Shown: in pieces, positions 28,581 to 41,913 of the stretch
Layout: each line of letters starts with the position of its first letter
Position numbering within the stretch: the stretch's first letter is position 1
NCBI GenBank assembly: GCA_963853835.1
Contig: OY970822.1
Coordinates: 21,919,058-21,983,057, forward strand
Length of the DNA: 64,000 nucleotides
Direction of reading: 5' to 3'
DNA from: Calendula officinalis
Lineage: Eukaryota; Streptophyta; Magnoliopsida; Asterales; Asteraceae
The notes under the pieces: generated by a model
What the model saw: the letters and a program-made list of their open reading frames with translations, nothing else
Databases searched by the model: none
Told to the model about the DNA's origin: nothing
Position numbers and translations under genes: made by a program

Positions 28581-29812
28581 ATGGTGAACCCAAGGAGTGG
28601 AGAAATTCCACGAGATCATGACACGGATTCGAATCGAATCCCGACTCATCCCGGTAATAATGGAGAGGGTTCCGGTTTGGGTGCAAACCAAACCCCGGTA
28701 ACTATGGAAGCTATCTAGAAATTGTTTACCCAAATAAGGGAAGTGGTGAATGAGGATGTGAACCGGATCATAACTAACCGGTTCAATGAGGAGAAGAATG
28801 ATAATTCTAAGTCTCGTGGGGGAAGTAAGTCTTCGGGTAGCAAGGCCCGTACCGAGGAGCCATCGACCGAGGAAAGCAACGATTCGGGGTCGGAGAAAAG
28901 AGAAGGATGTACATACAAGGCATTCATGACGAGCAACCCCGGTGAGTATTATGGAAGTTCGGAACCGAATGTCACGACGCGTTGGATTCGGGAAACCGAG
29001 CAAGTGCTAGAAAGTAGCAACTGTTTGAAGAAAGACATGGTCATTTATGCATCCCGACAGTTGAAGGATGAAGCGTTGACATGGTGGGATACCATGTATG
29101 AGACTTTAGGAAAGAAGGTGTACAAGATGTCGTGGAAGGAGTTCACGAGTAGGTTGAAGGAAAAGTTTTGTCCCGAGAGAGATTTAGAAGAGTTGCAAGA
29201 AGAGTTCATGTTCATCAAGAAGGGCAATATGTCGGTGGAAGAGTACACCAAAAAGTTTATGGAATTACTTCCGTTTGTAATCAAGTCTTATCCGACGGAA
29301 CGTATGAAGGTGGTTCGGTATGCAAATGACTACCACCGGAGTTTGAATTGGAAGTCTAACGAGTGGCCACGTTAGATGAGGCCATTTGTACCGCTCGAGG
29401 TGTTGAGAGGGTTTTTCGGCGAAAGGCACAAGAATCGGCATCGAAAGGGGAAGAAAAGAAGCTCGATGGTAGCTTAGGATCGACAAAGAAAGAAAAGTTC
29501 AAACCGAGCTCGTCAAAGCATGGTAGTGTTGGAAGTTGTCAAAGTTGTGGGAAGAATCACCATGGGGAATGTAAAGCAAATACGGCCATATGCTTCAAGT
29601 GTGGACGAGTAGGGCACCGAGCAAAGGATTGCAAAGTAAGGAACCTCGAGGAAGTGGAATGCTACACTTGTCACGAGGTGGGACACTTTAGTAGTGCGTG
29701 CCCGAGGAAGAGAACCGACACGTCAGCATCAACCGCCAACAGGAATCGGGTGAAGGAAACTCGTGGAGCCGCTTCAGGTAATTCGTTTATGAAGTTTTTG
29801 ATAGATGGTTAG
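28581..29812 (+). pseudogene. gag: Decayed gag with zinc knuckles
   Basis: The frame starts at ATG 28581 and meets an in-frame TAG at 28716-28718. It then continues open through a gag domain (LKDEALTWWDTMYETLG, KFCPERDLEEL, about 29060-29200). Near 29360 the frame shifts: one reading ends NEWPR-stop while the next continues VATLDEAICTARG to 29812. The C-terminal part has zinc knuckles CFKCGRVGHRAKDC and CYTCHEVGHFSSAC, preceded by a CQSCGKNHHGEC variant. A working Gag would coat the RNA genome; this copy is disabled by one nonsense codon and one frameshift. No protease or reverse transcriptase motif follows. Confidence 0.85.
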
Positions 29813-31672
29813 GATTTAAATGCTTATATGTCGCACAATTTAATGCTTATGTGATCTACGTGTGAGAATAATTTTAAATGGAACGTATGATGCAAAAAAT
29901 TAAATTTGGGAGATAATCTCCCCGGGTTATTATGTGTATAGTCGAATGGGTTGCCGACCGGTATGTCGCGAGAAATAAGAATATGAAGGATTATGTTATC
30001 ATAGAATATTGGAAGTTGGATCATGAGAATGGTAGTACAATGAAGTACGAGGTGTTGGTGAGAATCGTGAAGTACAAAAAATATATGCATATATAAAATG
30101 GACCCTTAGATATTGGAGATGATTGATTGAATGTTGGCAAATAGCCATAGCAAATGCTTGTGTCAGGGATGTCGGGTGTGACATCAAGAGTGAATAATTT
30201 ATTTTGGTAAAGGTTTATAGAAAAAGTATGATAGTGTTCGTATGAGTTCCGATCGAAGTCAACTGGTTGACTCAAGATGATCGGGTGAAAGAAAAAATTA
30301 GAAGTTTTAGTAATGATAGAATGAATCGAACAAGGACGATTAATAAATGAGTAGATTGGTGGAAAGCACTAGAAATGATTATGTGTATACTGTGTGGTAT
30401 AATGTATAAGTGGGAAAATTGAAGGTCAATGATGAAAGAAAATGATAGCATGATGCTAAGTGTAATGATGCATACATGAATTGTATGCAAGATGGAATAG
30501 TGTTGTATGAGTCACTTTGGATTGGAGGCTTTCCGATCATTGTGACAGTTTGGAGTCGTGATGGAAGACTTGGGTTGAAAACACGGGTCGTGTTTAAGTA
30601 GAAGTATGTGTAGGAAATGCCTACAAGCTCATGGTATATGGAAAAGGAATGCTTTTAGGAAGCAAGGTTGGTTAGGAGCCAATGAGTGGTGAAAGATGTA
30701 TAATGGTGGTTAGGCCACAATCGGATATGAGTGAGGCTCTAGAGCCGGTAATCGGGAATTACAAGTATGGTATAAGGATGTTTGAAGGAAATTATTAATG
30801 GTGTAAGTAATTGGATGAAAGTTAAAAAAAAGTAATAGAGACTTGGTATGACTGTAAATGAAAATTGTTAATCAATTGTGGAAATCGAAATCGAGGAAAA
30901 AGGGAACAATTGAGAAAGGAAATTTAAATGTGGAAATCGGGAATGAAAATCTTGGGAAAGATGTTTCAGTGATAAAGAATATGTGAATTTTGCAAAGTAA
31001 GTTTGACTTTACTCATAAGTCAAGGTTGGTCAACTAGTAGATTGTTGACTTTGGTAAAAAAAAATTGGGCTTTGACTTTCGTTTAAAATGGTGACTCAAG
31101 GATAGGGGCATAATGTATCAACTACATGTGTAAGATAGTGGTTAATAGATTAATGGAAATAATAGTAGTCAAAGGGTGCGACTTTGACTGTTGGGTATTT
31201 CGAGTTGGATTTAGGATCGAGTATGATGGTTGTTGGACCATGAATGTAAGGTCGATTGTTAAGGAATTGATGGTTAATGGAACCACTAGTGGATAAAGAA
31301 ATTGGCAAGATATGGTTGACTTTGTGCTTAAGTCAAAGATTGGACAATGTTGACAATTTGGTCAGAGCTAGGCATTGACTATCGCTTTGAGTCAATTTGC
31401 TATTAGTAACGATCGGGTCATATCATCCTAATGTGGATAAAGGGATTGATTAAATGGTTGGGAGTGTTAAGGTCAAATTGTGAAATGTTGATCCGTTTGA
31501 GTATTAGAAACTCAAGTTTGGTTTTTAACCCGTTTGGGTATAACGGGTCAAGTGGGCAATTAAATGCATAAGTATTATTGGATCATAATTTGGAAGTGGA
31601 ATGAGGATTGGAAATCCTTGAGTTGATTCCGAGGACGGAATCCTTTTTAAGGGGTAGATAGTTGTAACGACC
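29813..31672 (+). other. Non-coding interior of the LTR retrotransposon
   Basis: No pol-type motif is readable on either strand. The sequence is G- and A-rich on the plus strand and ends in the polypurine tract before the 3' LTR. Repeated GGTTGACTTTG-type phrases occur at 31020-31390. Confidence 0.6.
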
Positions 31673-32152
31673 GGAATATTCGGTTAATGAATTCAATGGA
31701 AATATTGAGGAATAAAGGTGGTAAAATATTTAATCGAGTCTCCGTTGTGTTTTATCGAGTGTTTAGATGTTTGGTACTTGGTGTAACCAAGTATGGGTCA
31801 AGACCATGGATGGAAACAAGTTTAAAAGGCAAGAAACTGACCCAGACAGCCCTCGCGGCGCGAGTCAGGCGCGAGGTTGAATAGAAACTTCAGAGGCGAA
31901 ACGTGAGAGACTCGCGCCGAGCTCGAGTCGCAAGCCAGGCGCGAGCCAGGCGCGAGCGGGGCGCGAGATCTGTTTTTCAGCGGCAAACAGCAGGCAAAGC
32001 CGCGTCACCTCGCGGCGCGAGGTGGGCGCGAGCGGGGCGCGAGAATCGTCTGGAGTATATAAACTTGTGTGTAAGCTAGGGTTTCATTTCACCTTCAACC
32101 CCACACATAAGCCGATTTGGGAGCATTCTTGGACGTTTTTAGAGCTCAAGAG
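31673..32152 (+). repeat. 3' LTR, first part
   Basis: Matches the start of the 5' LTR (26793 onward) with scattered substitutions. It is cut at 32152 by the nested minus-strand element and resumes at 39970. Confidence 0.85.
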
Positions 32153-32579
32153 TGTAACACCCGTATTTTTAAAACATCGTTTAAATCATTTAAAATACAT
32201 TTTCCCAATATCTGACATATTGTCCAAAATACAGTTTAACAAAAACTTTAAAACTTATATCAGAGTTTACAAAAATACGGTGTCACCAAGTATATCAAAA
32301 CCATAGGCAACGGGATCTACCTATTAGCTCCCGAGCTAAACATCTCTAGGCCACTTCTAGTGCAACCTTCTATCACTTCAGACCTGTACCTGAGTACATA
32401 GCCACAAAACAAACGTAGTACGTGAGACAAAATAGTCTCGTGAGATACATGGGTTTTAGACCCAAATAATAATAATAATCGTTTCATAAATATATATATA
32501 AACATATATATACACTACATCAATTCTGTCTAGTCACCCTATTGTGACTCTAAAATTCTTGCTTCCCTAGCAAACATAT

Positions 32580-32885
32580 CTAGTTATCGGGTTGCCCCCG
32601 AACTAACTAGCCACACTATCGTGCCTAACTATCGGGTTGCACCCGAACTAGCTAGAAGCACCATCATATCCAACTATCGGGTTGCCCCCGAACTAGCTAG
32701 AAGCACAAACATATCTAACTATCGGGTTGCCCCCGAACTAGCTAGAAGCACAAAGATATCTAACTATCGGGTTGCCCCCGAACTAGCTAGAAGCACAAAC
32801 ATATCTAACTATCGGGTTGCCCCCGAACTAGCTAGAAACATCACCATGTCTAGTTATCGGGTTGCCCCCGAACTAACTAGCATCA
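32580..32885. repeat. About 45-bp minisatellite in the nested LTR, seven units
   Basis: The unit holds AACTATCGGGTTGCCCCCGA then ACTAGCTAGAAGCAC and is repeated seven times. It reads as a 15-residue repeat in one frame, but this is LTR sequence and not a protein. The partner LTR (38165-38425) has six units. Confidence 0.85.
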
Positions 32886-35800
32886 CATCATCTCATTCTT
32901 ACCGTAACTCAACAGTTATGTCAATCTAGCTCTCGGCTATCACATCAATCATCAAACAAGTTAGTTATCTAACAATAACTATATATAACTAGTTCAACAT
33001 AGTGTGAACGTACCTGTATAGTCCCATGGATTCGATCGTAAGCAACCCACATCTATATCCACATCTATGAACCCTGAGAGGTCCATATCTACTCACTTCA
33101 TAAGATACGTTTCTTATTTTATCGATATCATGATACTTTTATCTCTTGGTTGACTATAATACACAATTATTATTAGTCTTATCATATTCATTTTCATATA
33201 TGCGCGTCTTTACTTTTATAAGTAAATCTTACCAATAGGTACTCATTACTATAAAATCATTCCCAATTGCTTTACTAATACATATTTATTAATAAAGGCT
33301 CCGTATACATTCTTTTAATCAATTACTTCCTTATTATTGTTCATTAACATAGGTTCCATAATTACTTGAATTTATCATACTTTACTTCAAATTCATCAAT
33401 CATACTAGACATATTCTAGTATCACATTCTACATACTTTCATACATTTTCAGTCACTATCTTTATCAACATATTTATTAATAAAGATCCACAAAATATCA
33501 TATGTATTTTCAAAACTATTTACTATGTACTCAGTTTAAAAGTCTCATGTACTCACCTTAGCAATAAAGTGCTCCGACCGTATTCTTTACGCCAATTTCC
33601 TTGCTTCACAGTTCAATCAACTTCCAAGACTTCACCAAAAGCCTAATACAATTATCACAACATGATCAACATCACTTACAACTACTATTGTGTCCATCTA
33701 TCTTTAGATAACACTTATTAACACATTTCCCCCAATTATGGTGATTTACCAAACCCTAGGTTTAGCCAGATCCTTAAGATTCTTACAAATCATAATCATA
33801 CCCTTGTTTCCTTTGATAATATACCATCTATTAAGTGTATACATCATCAACATCACCATATCCCATAACCCATGAACTAGGGTTTCAAACTCATACATCA
33901 AAACGCATAGATCTTAAGCTACAAAGATCAAAGAGTGAAGATATACCTTTAATCTTCAACTAGGAGTGAAATCTATCAAAGATTTGAGAAGAAATCAACC
34001 AAAATCTGCACTTGAGCTCCAAAATCGCCAAAGGGAAGAACTAGGGTTTTCTATTTCATCGAATGAGCTCCAACCCGATTTTAATGCTGCACGACACAAG
34101 TTCACGGCGCGAACAATAGTTCGCGTCGCTAACTTCGCGTTTCTCCTAGTTCGCGATCGCTAAGTCGTCGCGAACTACTTCGCGACCAAATGCCAAACTC
34201 CCTGAAGACAGTTCCCGATCGTTATCCCTAGTTCGCGTCGCGAACTTCCTAAGGCAGCAGGGCTGCACTTTTTCTCCTTTGTCTCGACCCGGTTTCGCCC
34301 ATAACTTTCTCGTACGGTGTCCAAACGACACGAAAACAGTTCCTACGTTCTTTAAACGATTTATCCTTATTTATCATATTTTTGTACAATTTATTTATTT
34401 ACAAATTTCGGGTCGTTACAACTATCCACCCCTTAAAAGGATTCCGTCCTCGGAATCACTAAAATTTCCAACCTATATTCACCCGAGCATTACGCTCTCA
34501 TTTCCTTGTGGTCATTACCACCAAACTTTCCTCATTCCTATTCCGTCAACATTACATATTCAAACATTCACTTAACTCCGTTAAGTCCGAACGGTCAAGA
34601 CCCAACTTTAAAAACTCATAATACTCAAACGGGTCAAAATTTCACAATTTGACCATAACACCGTCATTTTCTCGACCAATCCTTTCATTCTCATAACAAT
34701 GGTATGACACAATCATACCATTAACTAATTGATTAAAACGAATGTCAAACTCTAGCCTTGACCAAGTCGATATATCCCAACATTGGTATATCCCCACATC
34801 ATCTACCCTTTGACTTAAGCACAAAGTCAACTACACTTTAACATTTTCCTTTCTCGATAAGGATCCCATAAATCCTCCTTTCCTTTACAATTGACCTTTA
34901 ATTTATGATCCATCTACAACCATATACTCGATTCCCGAATCCAATCTTGACAACACCTCAAACGGGTCAAAGTCGAATAATCCGACTACAACTATTTCAA
35001 CTATTCCATTAATCTTTTTCTTTTTTTTCACGCATATACCATCGACGCATTATGCCCTCAACATTCACTAATCATTCATAACGAAAGTCAAAGCCCACCT
35101 TTGACTAAGTCAACCAATCACAAATTGGTTAACCTTGACTTTTGCATGAAGTCAACCATACCCTTCCAAACTAACAAATTTCATACTCACGGGGCACCAT
35201 CACTAATATATCACTTCCGGTTCTACTCATTATTGTTCCCTTAACAATTATCCCCGTTTTTCCACAATTATCTGAGGGTCGTACATTCACATATGGTCAC
35301 ATCGACCTTTACCGATCCTTGACCATCATCTGGTCACTCACACCATCACTTAGTTTTCTTTCAACCATCTTTGCATCACATCGATCAATTTCATAACTCT
35401 TATTCTCAATTGTCGGAATTAGTTCTCCTTTCGCAACATATTCCACTATTTCATACAAGTTTACCATACTTTGGTTATCAAATGATAATTTGCTCACTAG
35501 GAGTTTCTCTTTCATCCTATTCTATAAATCGTAGGCATCCCCTACATTTACATGACCTAGATGCAACCCGCATTTCGAACTAGGTCCTCATATACCATAA
35601 CATAATAGTAATACATTATCAACCACATGGTTCTACATTCATCATTTAAACACGTAAACATATACACACACATATAGATATACACATATATATCACGCCA
35701 ATTCAATCTAAACACCTCTATTGTGCACATATACAAACATATGCATATGTCACACCAAAACCATCTATACATCTCTATTGTGCACATATACAAACATATG

Positions 35801-36959
35801 TATATGCCACACCAATGTCATCTGACATTCATCTTTTCGCATCGTGTAGCCTTTCTACTATCTTACTCATTCGATCATCAAATCATTCATCATGCATTCT
35901 GGCACCTCTCTCATAAAATCACATTATCGTTTTCTTTCCTATTCACATATCTCCCATTAGACATACTACTTAATACATTTCATATAATATTATCTTTCTA
36001 TTATCATATGCCTTCCAAGGCCATCACATAATGCACATGCATTGTACCCTGCGGGTAACTAATAACATTCTCTAATTGCTATTTATTGTTTCACTTACAC
36101 ATTAACCGTCCTTAACCGGTTCATTTCCTTAACAATTTCCAAGACTTTTGTCACCGCCGGATTAGCTACCACTACATTCCATTAGCCAAAAATCACCGAC
36201 CAATCAAATCATCCTTGAGTCAAACAATCGACTCCGGTCCACACTCGCAACCAAAAGCCCAACACTCGGTGTTCTACTTTTACACATCGTGGGACTCCGA
36301 AATATTCCTTTTCAAATCGTAGTCTTACACTACGCTATGACATACATTGTCACACTTATTACTATGGCATTTTACCAATAATTGTCTTTTCACCCTTGAC
36401 ATCGAATTTATCAATATTATCACGAAACTTGCTATGGCTATGCGCCAACTTTTACTCAACCGTTTTCAACAATCAAAATTCGTCATTCCCGACACTTATT
36501 CTTTTCCACATAGTTTCCATTCATAAATTCTAAGGCATCACTATACCTTAGTCATTCTTTCCTTTACGGTTCACGTATAATAACATTACATTGCGTATCC
36601 GGATTCCTGCCGAATATCAAAGTCCCATTTCCAAAGTTTCTATTTCTATAATTCTCATCCTACTAACAATTCTTACCAAGACTTAGTACTTCATTATACT
36701 ATCATTATTTTGTTGACAACATCTACTATTCTCATGGTTCCCCCTTTGCACTACATAGTAGCATCAACCCATATATCTTTACTACATGCGACACACCGGC
36801 CCATAATCATTTCCAATGCATGATTTCTATACACATACTAACCGGGAAGACTATTCCCGAAATTAAACCTCCACATCATACAACTTATCTACAATTTCTA
36901 TAGGCACCAATTCGTGCAACAACAACAATTAAGTCATAATCTCAAATCATTCATCTTAC

Positions 36960-37200
36960 CCAAGATCTTCGAGGTGGCCCTTCCGGGTCAATTCCCTATT
37001 TCAACTCACTCGTGAGTTCATTTCACAACATCTTGTACCGTGCTCTCCCTCACAAAGTTTCATACAACACATTCCACCGTGTCAACACCTCATCCTTCAA
37101 TAATGGTGACGTCAATGTCGCCATATCGTTCTTCCTTCATTTGCTGTTCTCTAGCACTTGCTAAATCTACCGAATTCACCACATCGTGACCTCCGGCTCA
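36960..37200 (-). pseudogene. gag: Degenerate gag of the nested element
   Basis: The minus strand over this stretch follows the same word order as the gag at 29060-29200 (TTGAAGGATGA, TGTTGACACGGTGG, GTACAAGATGT, CTCACGAGT). It is full of stops and indels and has no continuous frame. It is homologous to the older element's gag domain and clearly dead. Limits are approximate. Confidence 0.6.
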
Positions 37201-39969
37201 GAATTTCCGAATTACACATAGGTTTTACACGCTATAAAGGATCTATACAACATCCTCCAATTTCTTCCGATTGGGTCTTGCCACCTTTTTATGTAGATGA
37301 CTTCCACTACGAATTTCGCCATTCGATGACTCCTCCTTCGTACGGGTATTGGAATCATTTCGCCTACCCTCATTCGTAACTCTTTCCAATTTAGTGGAGT
37401 TCGTCCACTTTTCACATTCATTTTTTTCGCCATACCAACATATCCAACCAGCAAGATTCAAACGGTCAACTCAACAGTTGAAAACAACACAGTTAGATCA
37501 AATTATGGCATTTCTTATAGGGATCGACCCTATCATACTAATCCCCTACGGTCTCAAAAGACTCACATTGCACATTGCATAACAACTTCTATAGGTCCCC
37601 CTAGGTTCAACCCTAAACTTAACATAAAGTCTCAAGGTCAACCTATCGATCTCAAGGAATCTTACATTCCTATTGCTACAGTCTAAGACTAGGATGGACA
37701 TCCAACCTAATTCACTTAAACTATAGCTCTGATACCAAGTTGTAACACCCGTATTTTTAAAACATCATTTAAATCATTTAAAATACATTTTCCCAATATC
37801 TGACATATTGTCCAAAATACAGTTTAACAAAAACTTTAAAACTTATATCAGAGTTTACAAAAATACGGTGTCACCAAGTATATCATAACCATAGGCAACG
37901 GGATCTACCTATTAGCTCCCGAGCTAAACATCTCTAGGCCACTTCTAGTGCAACCTTCTATCACTTCAGACCTGTACCTGAGTACATAGCCACAAAACAA
38001 ACGTAGTACGTGAGACAAAATAGTCTCGTGAGATACATGGGTTTTAGACCCAAATAATAATAATAATCGTTTCATAAATATATATATATAAACATATATA
38101 TACACTACATCAATTCTGCCTAGTCACCCTATTGTGACTCTAAAATTCTTGCTTCCCTAGCAAACATATCTAGTTATCGGGTTGCCCCAGAACTAACTAG
38201 CCACACTATCGTGCCTAACTATCGGGTTGCCCCGAACTAGCTAGAAGCACCATCATATCCAACTATCAGGTTGCCCCCGAACTAGCTAGAAGCACAAAGA
38301 TATCTAACTATCGGGTTGCCCCCGAACTAGCTAGAAGCACAAACATATCTAACTATCGGGTTGCCCCCGAACTAGCTAGAAACATCACCACGTCTAGTTA
38401 TCGGGTTGCCCCCGAACTAACTAGCATCACATCATCTCATTCTTACCGTAACTCAACAGTTATGTCAATCTAGCTCTCGGCTATCACATCATTCATCAAA
38501 CAAGTTAGTTATCTAACAATAACTATATATAACTAGTTCAACATAGTGTGAACGTACCTGTATAGTCCCATGGACTCGATCGTAAGCAACCCACATCTAT
38601 ATCCACATCTATGAACCCTGAGAGGTCCATATCTACTCACCTCATAAGATACGTTTCTTATTTTATCGATTTCATGATACTTTTATCTCTTGGTTGACTA
38701 TAATACACAATTATTATTAGTCTTATCATATTCATTTTCATATATGCGCGCCTTTACTTTTATAAGTAAATCTTACCAATAGGTACTCATTACTATAAAA
38801 TCATTCCCAATTGCTTTACTAATACATATTTATTAATAAAGGCTCCGTATACATTTTTTTAATCAATTACTTCCTTATTATTGTTCATTAACATATGTTC
38901 CATAATTACTTGAATTTATCATACTTTACTTCAAATTCATCAATCATACTAGACATATTCTAGTATCACATTCTACATACTTTCATACATTTTCAGTCAC
39001 TATCTTTATCAACATATTTATTAATAAAGATCCACAAAATATCATATGTATTTTCAAAACTGTTTTCTATGTACTCAGTTTAAAAGTCTCATGTACTCAC
39101 CTTAGCAATAACGTGCTCCGACCGTATTCTTTACGCCAATTTCCTTGCTTCACAGTTCAATCAACTTCCAAGACTTCACCAAAAGCCTAATACAATTATC
39201 ACAACATGATCAACATCACATACAACTACTATTGTGTCCATCTATCTTTAGATAACACTTAGTAACACATTTCCCCCAATTATGGTGATTTACCAAACCC
39301 TAGGTTTAACCAAATCCTTAAGATTCTTACAAATCATAATCATACCCTTGTTTCCTTTGATAATATACCATCTATTAAGTGTATACATCATCAACATCAC
39401 CATATCCCATAACCCATGAACTAGGGTTTCAAACTCATACATCAAAATGCATAGATCTTAAGCTACAAAGATCAAAGAGTGAAGATATACCTTTAATCTT
39501 CAACTAGGAGTGAAATCTATCAAAGATTTGAGAAGAAATCAACCAAAATCTGCACTTGAGCTCCAAAATCGCTAAAGGGGAGAACTAGGGTTTTCTATTT
39601 CATCAAATGAGCTCCAACCCGATTTTAATGCTGCACGACACAAGTTCACGGCGCGAACAATAGTTCGTGTCGCTAACTTCGCGTTTCTCCTAGTTCGCGA
39701 TCGCTAAGTCGTCGCGAACTACTTCGCGACCAAATGCCAAACTCCCTGAAGACAGTTCCCGATCGTTATCCCTAGTTCGCGTCGCGAACTTCCTAAGGCA
39801 GCATGGCTGCACTTTTTCTCCTTTGTCTCGACCCGGTTTCGCCCATAACTTTCTCGTACGGTGTCCAAACGACACGAAACCAGTTCCTACGTTCTTTAAA
39901 TGATTTATCCTTATTTATCATATTTTTGTACAATTTATTTATTTACAAATTTCGGGTCATTACAAAGAG

Positions 39970-41743
39970 CTTAGATCTTCACCATCTTGAAGGATTGAAA
40001 CATCAAGGGTAAGTATTCTTGATTGTCTTGCTTATCTACCTTGATTGTGGGCTTTGTATGGGTAGAAATGGTGGTTTGGGGAACCATCCATGTCATCTTT
40101 GGGGAAGATGACTAATCATGGGTGTAGAACACTCATTGTAAGCTTGTAATCGATGTGTACAAGTTGGATTTGGGTTTATTGATGGAAATCTTGAACTATG
40201 GTTTAAGATTCCACCAAGTTGGATGAACTTGGTGGTTAGGAATGTGAATATGGATTGATTAGTGATTAGTTATGGATAATAACTAGTTATTGTGATGATA
40301 TTGATGGTAGGTCAAGGAGACCTAAAGATTGGTGACATTTCACAAGTTGGAAAGCAAGGATTCGTGTTATTAGACATGATTTGGAGTTAGCTTGGCTAAG
40401 GTGAGTACATGAGACTTTTACTGAGTACATAGCAAATGATTTTGAAAACTATGATGTTTTAGGAATCTTTATTAATAAATGTTTTTAATAAAGATATGAT
40501 TGATATGATGAGAAAATGCTAGTAATAGACTATTTAAGTATGTCTAAATGATTAATGGTTTTGAAAGAGTTTATGATAATGAAAAGTATTTAATGAGTTT
40601 TTTTAAGTAAGATGCATGAATAAAGATAATGATTTAAAAGAGTTTGATAATCGGTTTATCAATAATATGTATTAATAAAGTTTGAGACAATGATTTTTAA
40701 GTAATAAGTATCGATTAGTATATTATACTAATAAAAGTAGTTATCGAATTACTAAGAGAATAAGTATAAAGTGACTAGTAATAGACATGTATTCTAGTCA
40801 AAGAGGAGTCAAAATATTGTGATTTTGATAAATGATAAATACGTTTTAAATTAGTAAAGGACTTGGTAAAGTTAAGATTTTAAAATGAATTAGTAAAGAG
40901 AATAATATGATAAATTAGAATAGATGTATTCTAATAAGTGATGAATTTGATGAAAGGAGCTTATGCTCATATTTTGATTAAAGGAGCTGAGGCTCATAAG
41001 TGTTAATGAGATATCTGGAATAAGACCGCGCAGAAATGGGGGAGCATGAGACGTCTACTTGGGGTGGTACCTCCCTGCGCAAAGAGTAGAATGTCACAGT
41101 TTACGACACCCAGTGTTGGGTGAGCATGACGACCCAAGAATAGGGAGAGCTTATGAATCTCGGTAAGATGGGGGCTCCCAATTACCTTGATAGTTTACCT
41201 ATGGCGTCCCATATCGGGAGAGTTGGCATCGGAGAGGTCCGTTGCATATGTGATAAAGAAAGTGTAAGCTTTGAGATAGCTTACAAGTATGTGATTAGAT
41301 GATGAGTAAGCTTATGGTAAGCTTATTAGTTTATACGGTTAATGAATAGAGGATGAATTATTAATTAATAAGAAACGATAAGGTTAAGTATTTATAATGT
41401 TATAAATATTATTTTATAAATCTTTTGAGAATGGGTTAAAAACCCCATGTATCTCACGAGACTATTTTGTCTCACGTACTACTATGTTTTTGGCTATGTA
41501 CTCAGGTTCAGGATCGAAGGATTAGAGGGTCGCGATAGAAGTGGCCTAGTGTTGATTAGCTCGGGAGCTCGTAGGTAGATCTCGTTTATCCTATGGTTAT
41601 GATATTATTTTTGTAACACCGGTTTTAATACTCTGATAAACTTTTAATGGTTTTTGTTAAACCGTATTTTGGGAATATTGGACTTGTAATATTTTTATTT
41701 AAAAATATGATTTAAAAAGTGTTTTAAAAATTGAGGTGTTACA
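39970..41743 (+). repeat. 3' LTR, second part
   Basis: Resumes the LTR sequence after the nested element and its AAGAG duplication, ending GAGGTGTTACA at 41743 beside the GTTTA duplication. It includes about 740 bp (from about 40148) missing from the 5' LTR. Confidence 0.85.
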
Positions 41744-41913
41744 GTTTAGATAAAAAGGTTGTGTTGGGTTGAGATTTTCAACCCGTGAACCCAAACAGTT
41801 CAACCCGTTTATGACCCAACCCGCATTATTGCCACCCCTAATAAATACTTACCTTCATTCTATAATTTTCACAACAAAAGTTCTCTCTTCTCCCGTCCAA
41901 CCATACTTATAAA

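Larger units (their letters stand above)
32153..39964 (-). mobile_element. Nested LTR retrotransposon, minus strand
   Basis: LTRs 32153-34420 (2268 bp) and 37741-39964 (2224 bp) both start TGTAACACCC and end in TTACA. The 5-bp duplication AAGAG is present at 32148-32152 and 39965-39969. On the minus strand the primer-binding site (37726-37737) and the polypurine tract (about 34430-34440, complement of CCACCCCTTAAAAGG) are in the right places. The interior is 3320 bp and contains only a degenerate gag. The LTRs differ by scattered substitutions and one minisatellite unit. It inserted into the 3' LTR of the older element. Confidence 0.9.
26793..41743 (+). mobile_element. Gag-only LTR retrotransposon, plus strand, interrupted by a second one
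   Basis: The element is flanked by the 5-bp duplication GTTTA (26788-26792, 41744-41748). The 5' LTR is 26793-28338 and the 3' LTR starts at 31673, both beginning TGTAACGACC; the 3' LTR is split by the insertion at 32153-39964 and ends TGTTACA at 41743. The primer-binding site TGGTATCAGAGC is at 28342-28353, and a polypurine tract (TTTTTAAGGGG) lies near 31646. The 3334-bp interior encodes gag only and then about 1.9 kb without a readable gene. The LTRs differ by visible substitutions and a 5' LTR deletion, so this is older than the element at 1-6375. Confidence 0.9.
26242..41840. mobile_element. hAT-like element split by a nested LTR retrotransposon
   Basis: Ends TAGGGCTCGCAA and TTGCCACCCCTA are inverted, with an exact 8-bp duplication ATAAATAC at 26234-26241 and 41841-41848. 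Its own sequence is only about 643 bp (26242-26792 and 41749-41840), made of CAACCCG/GGGTTG words with no transposase. The rest is the LTR retrotransposon nest at 26793-41743. The target lies in the probable TATA box of the transposase gene starting at 41914. Confidence 0.85.

Noticed and set aside
32580..32885. CRISPR-like regular repeat array
   Set aside because: The whole unit repeats with no unique spacers, inside a plant LTR.
32621..32929. 102-residue frame with a 15-residue NYRVAPELARS repeat
   Set aside because: It is a LTR minisatellite; the partner LTR has a frame-breaking one-base deletion and a different unit number.
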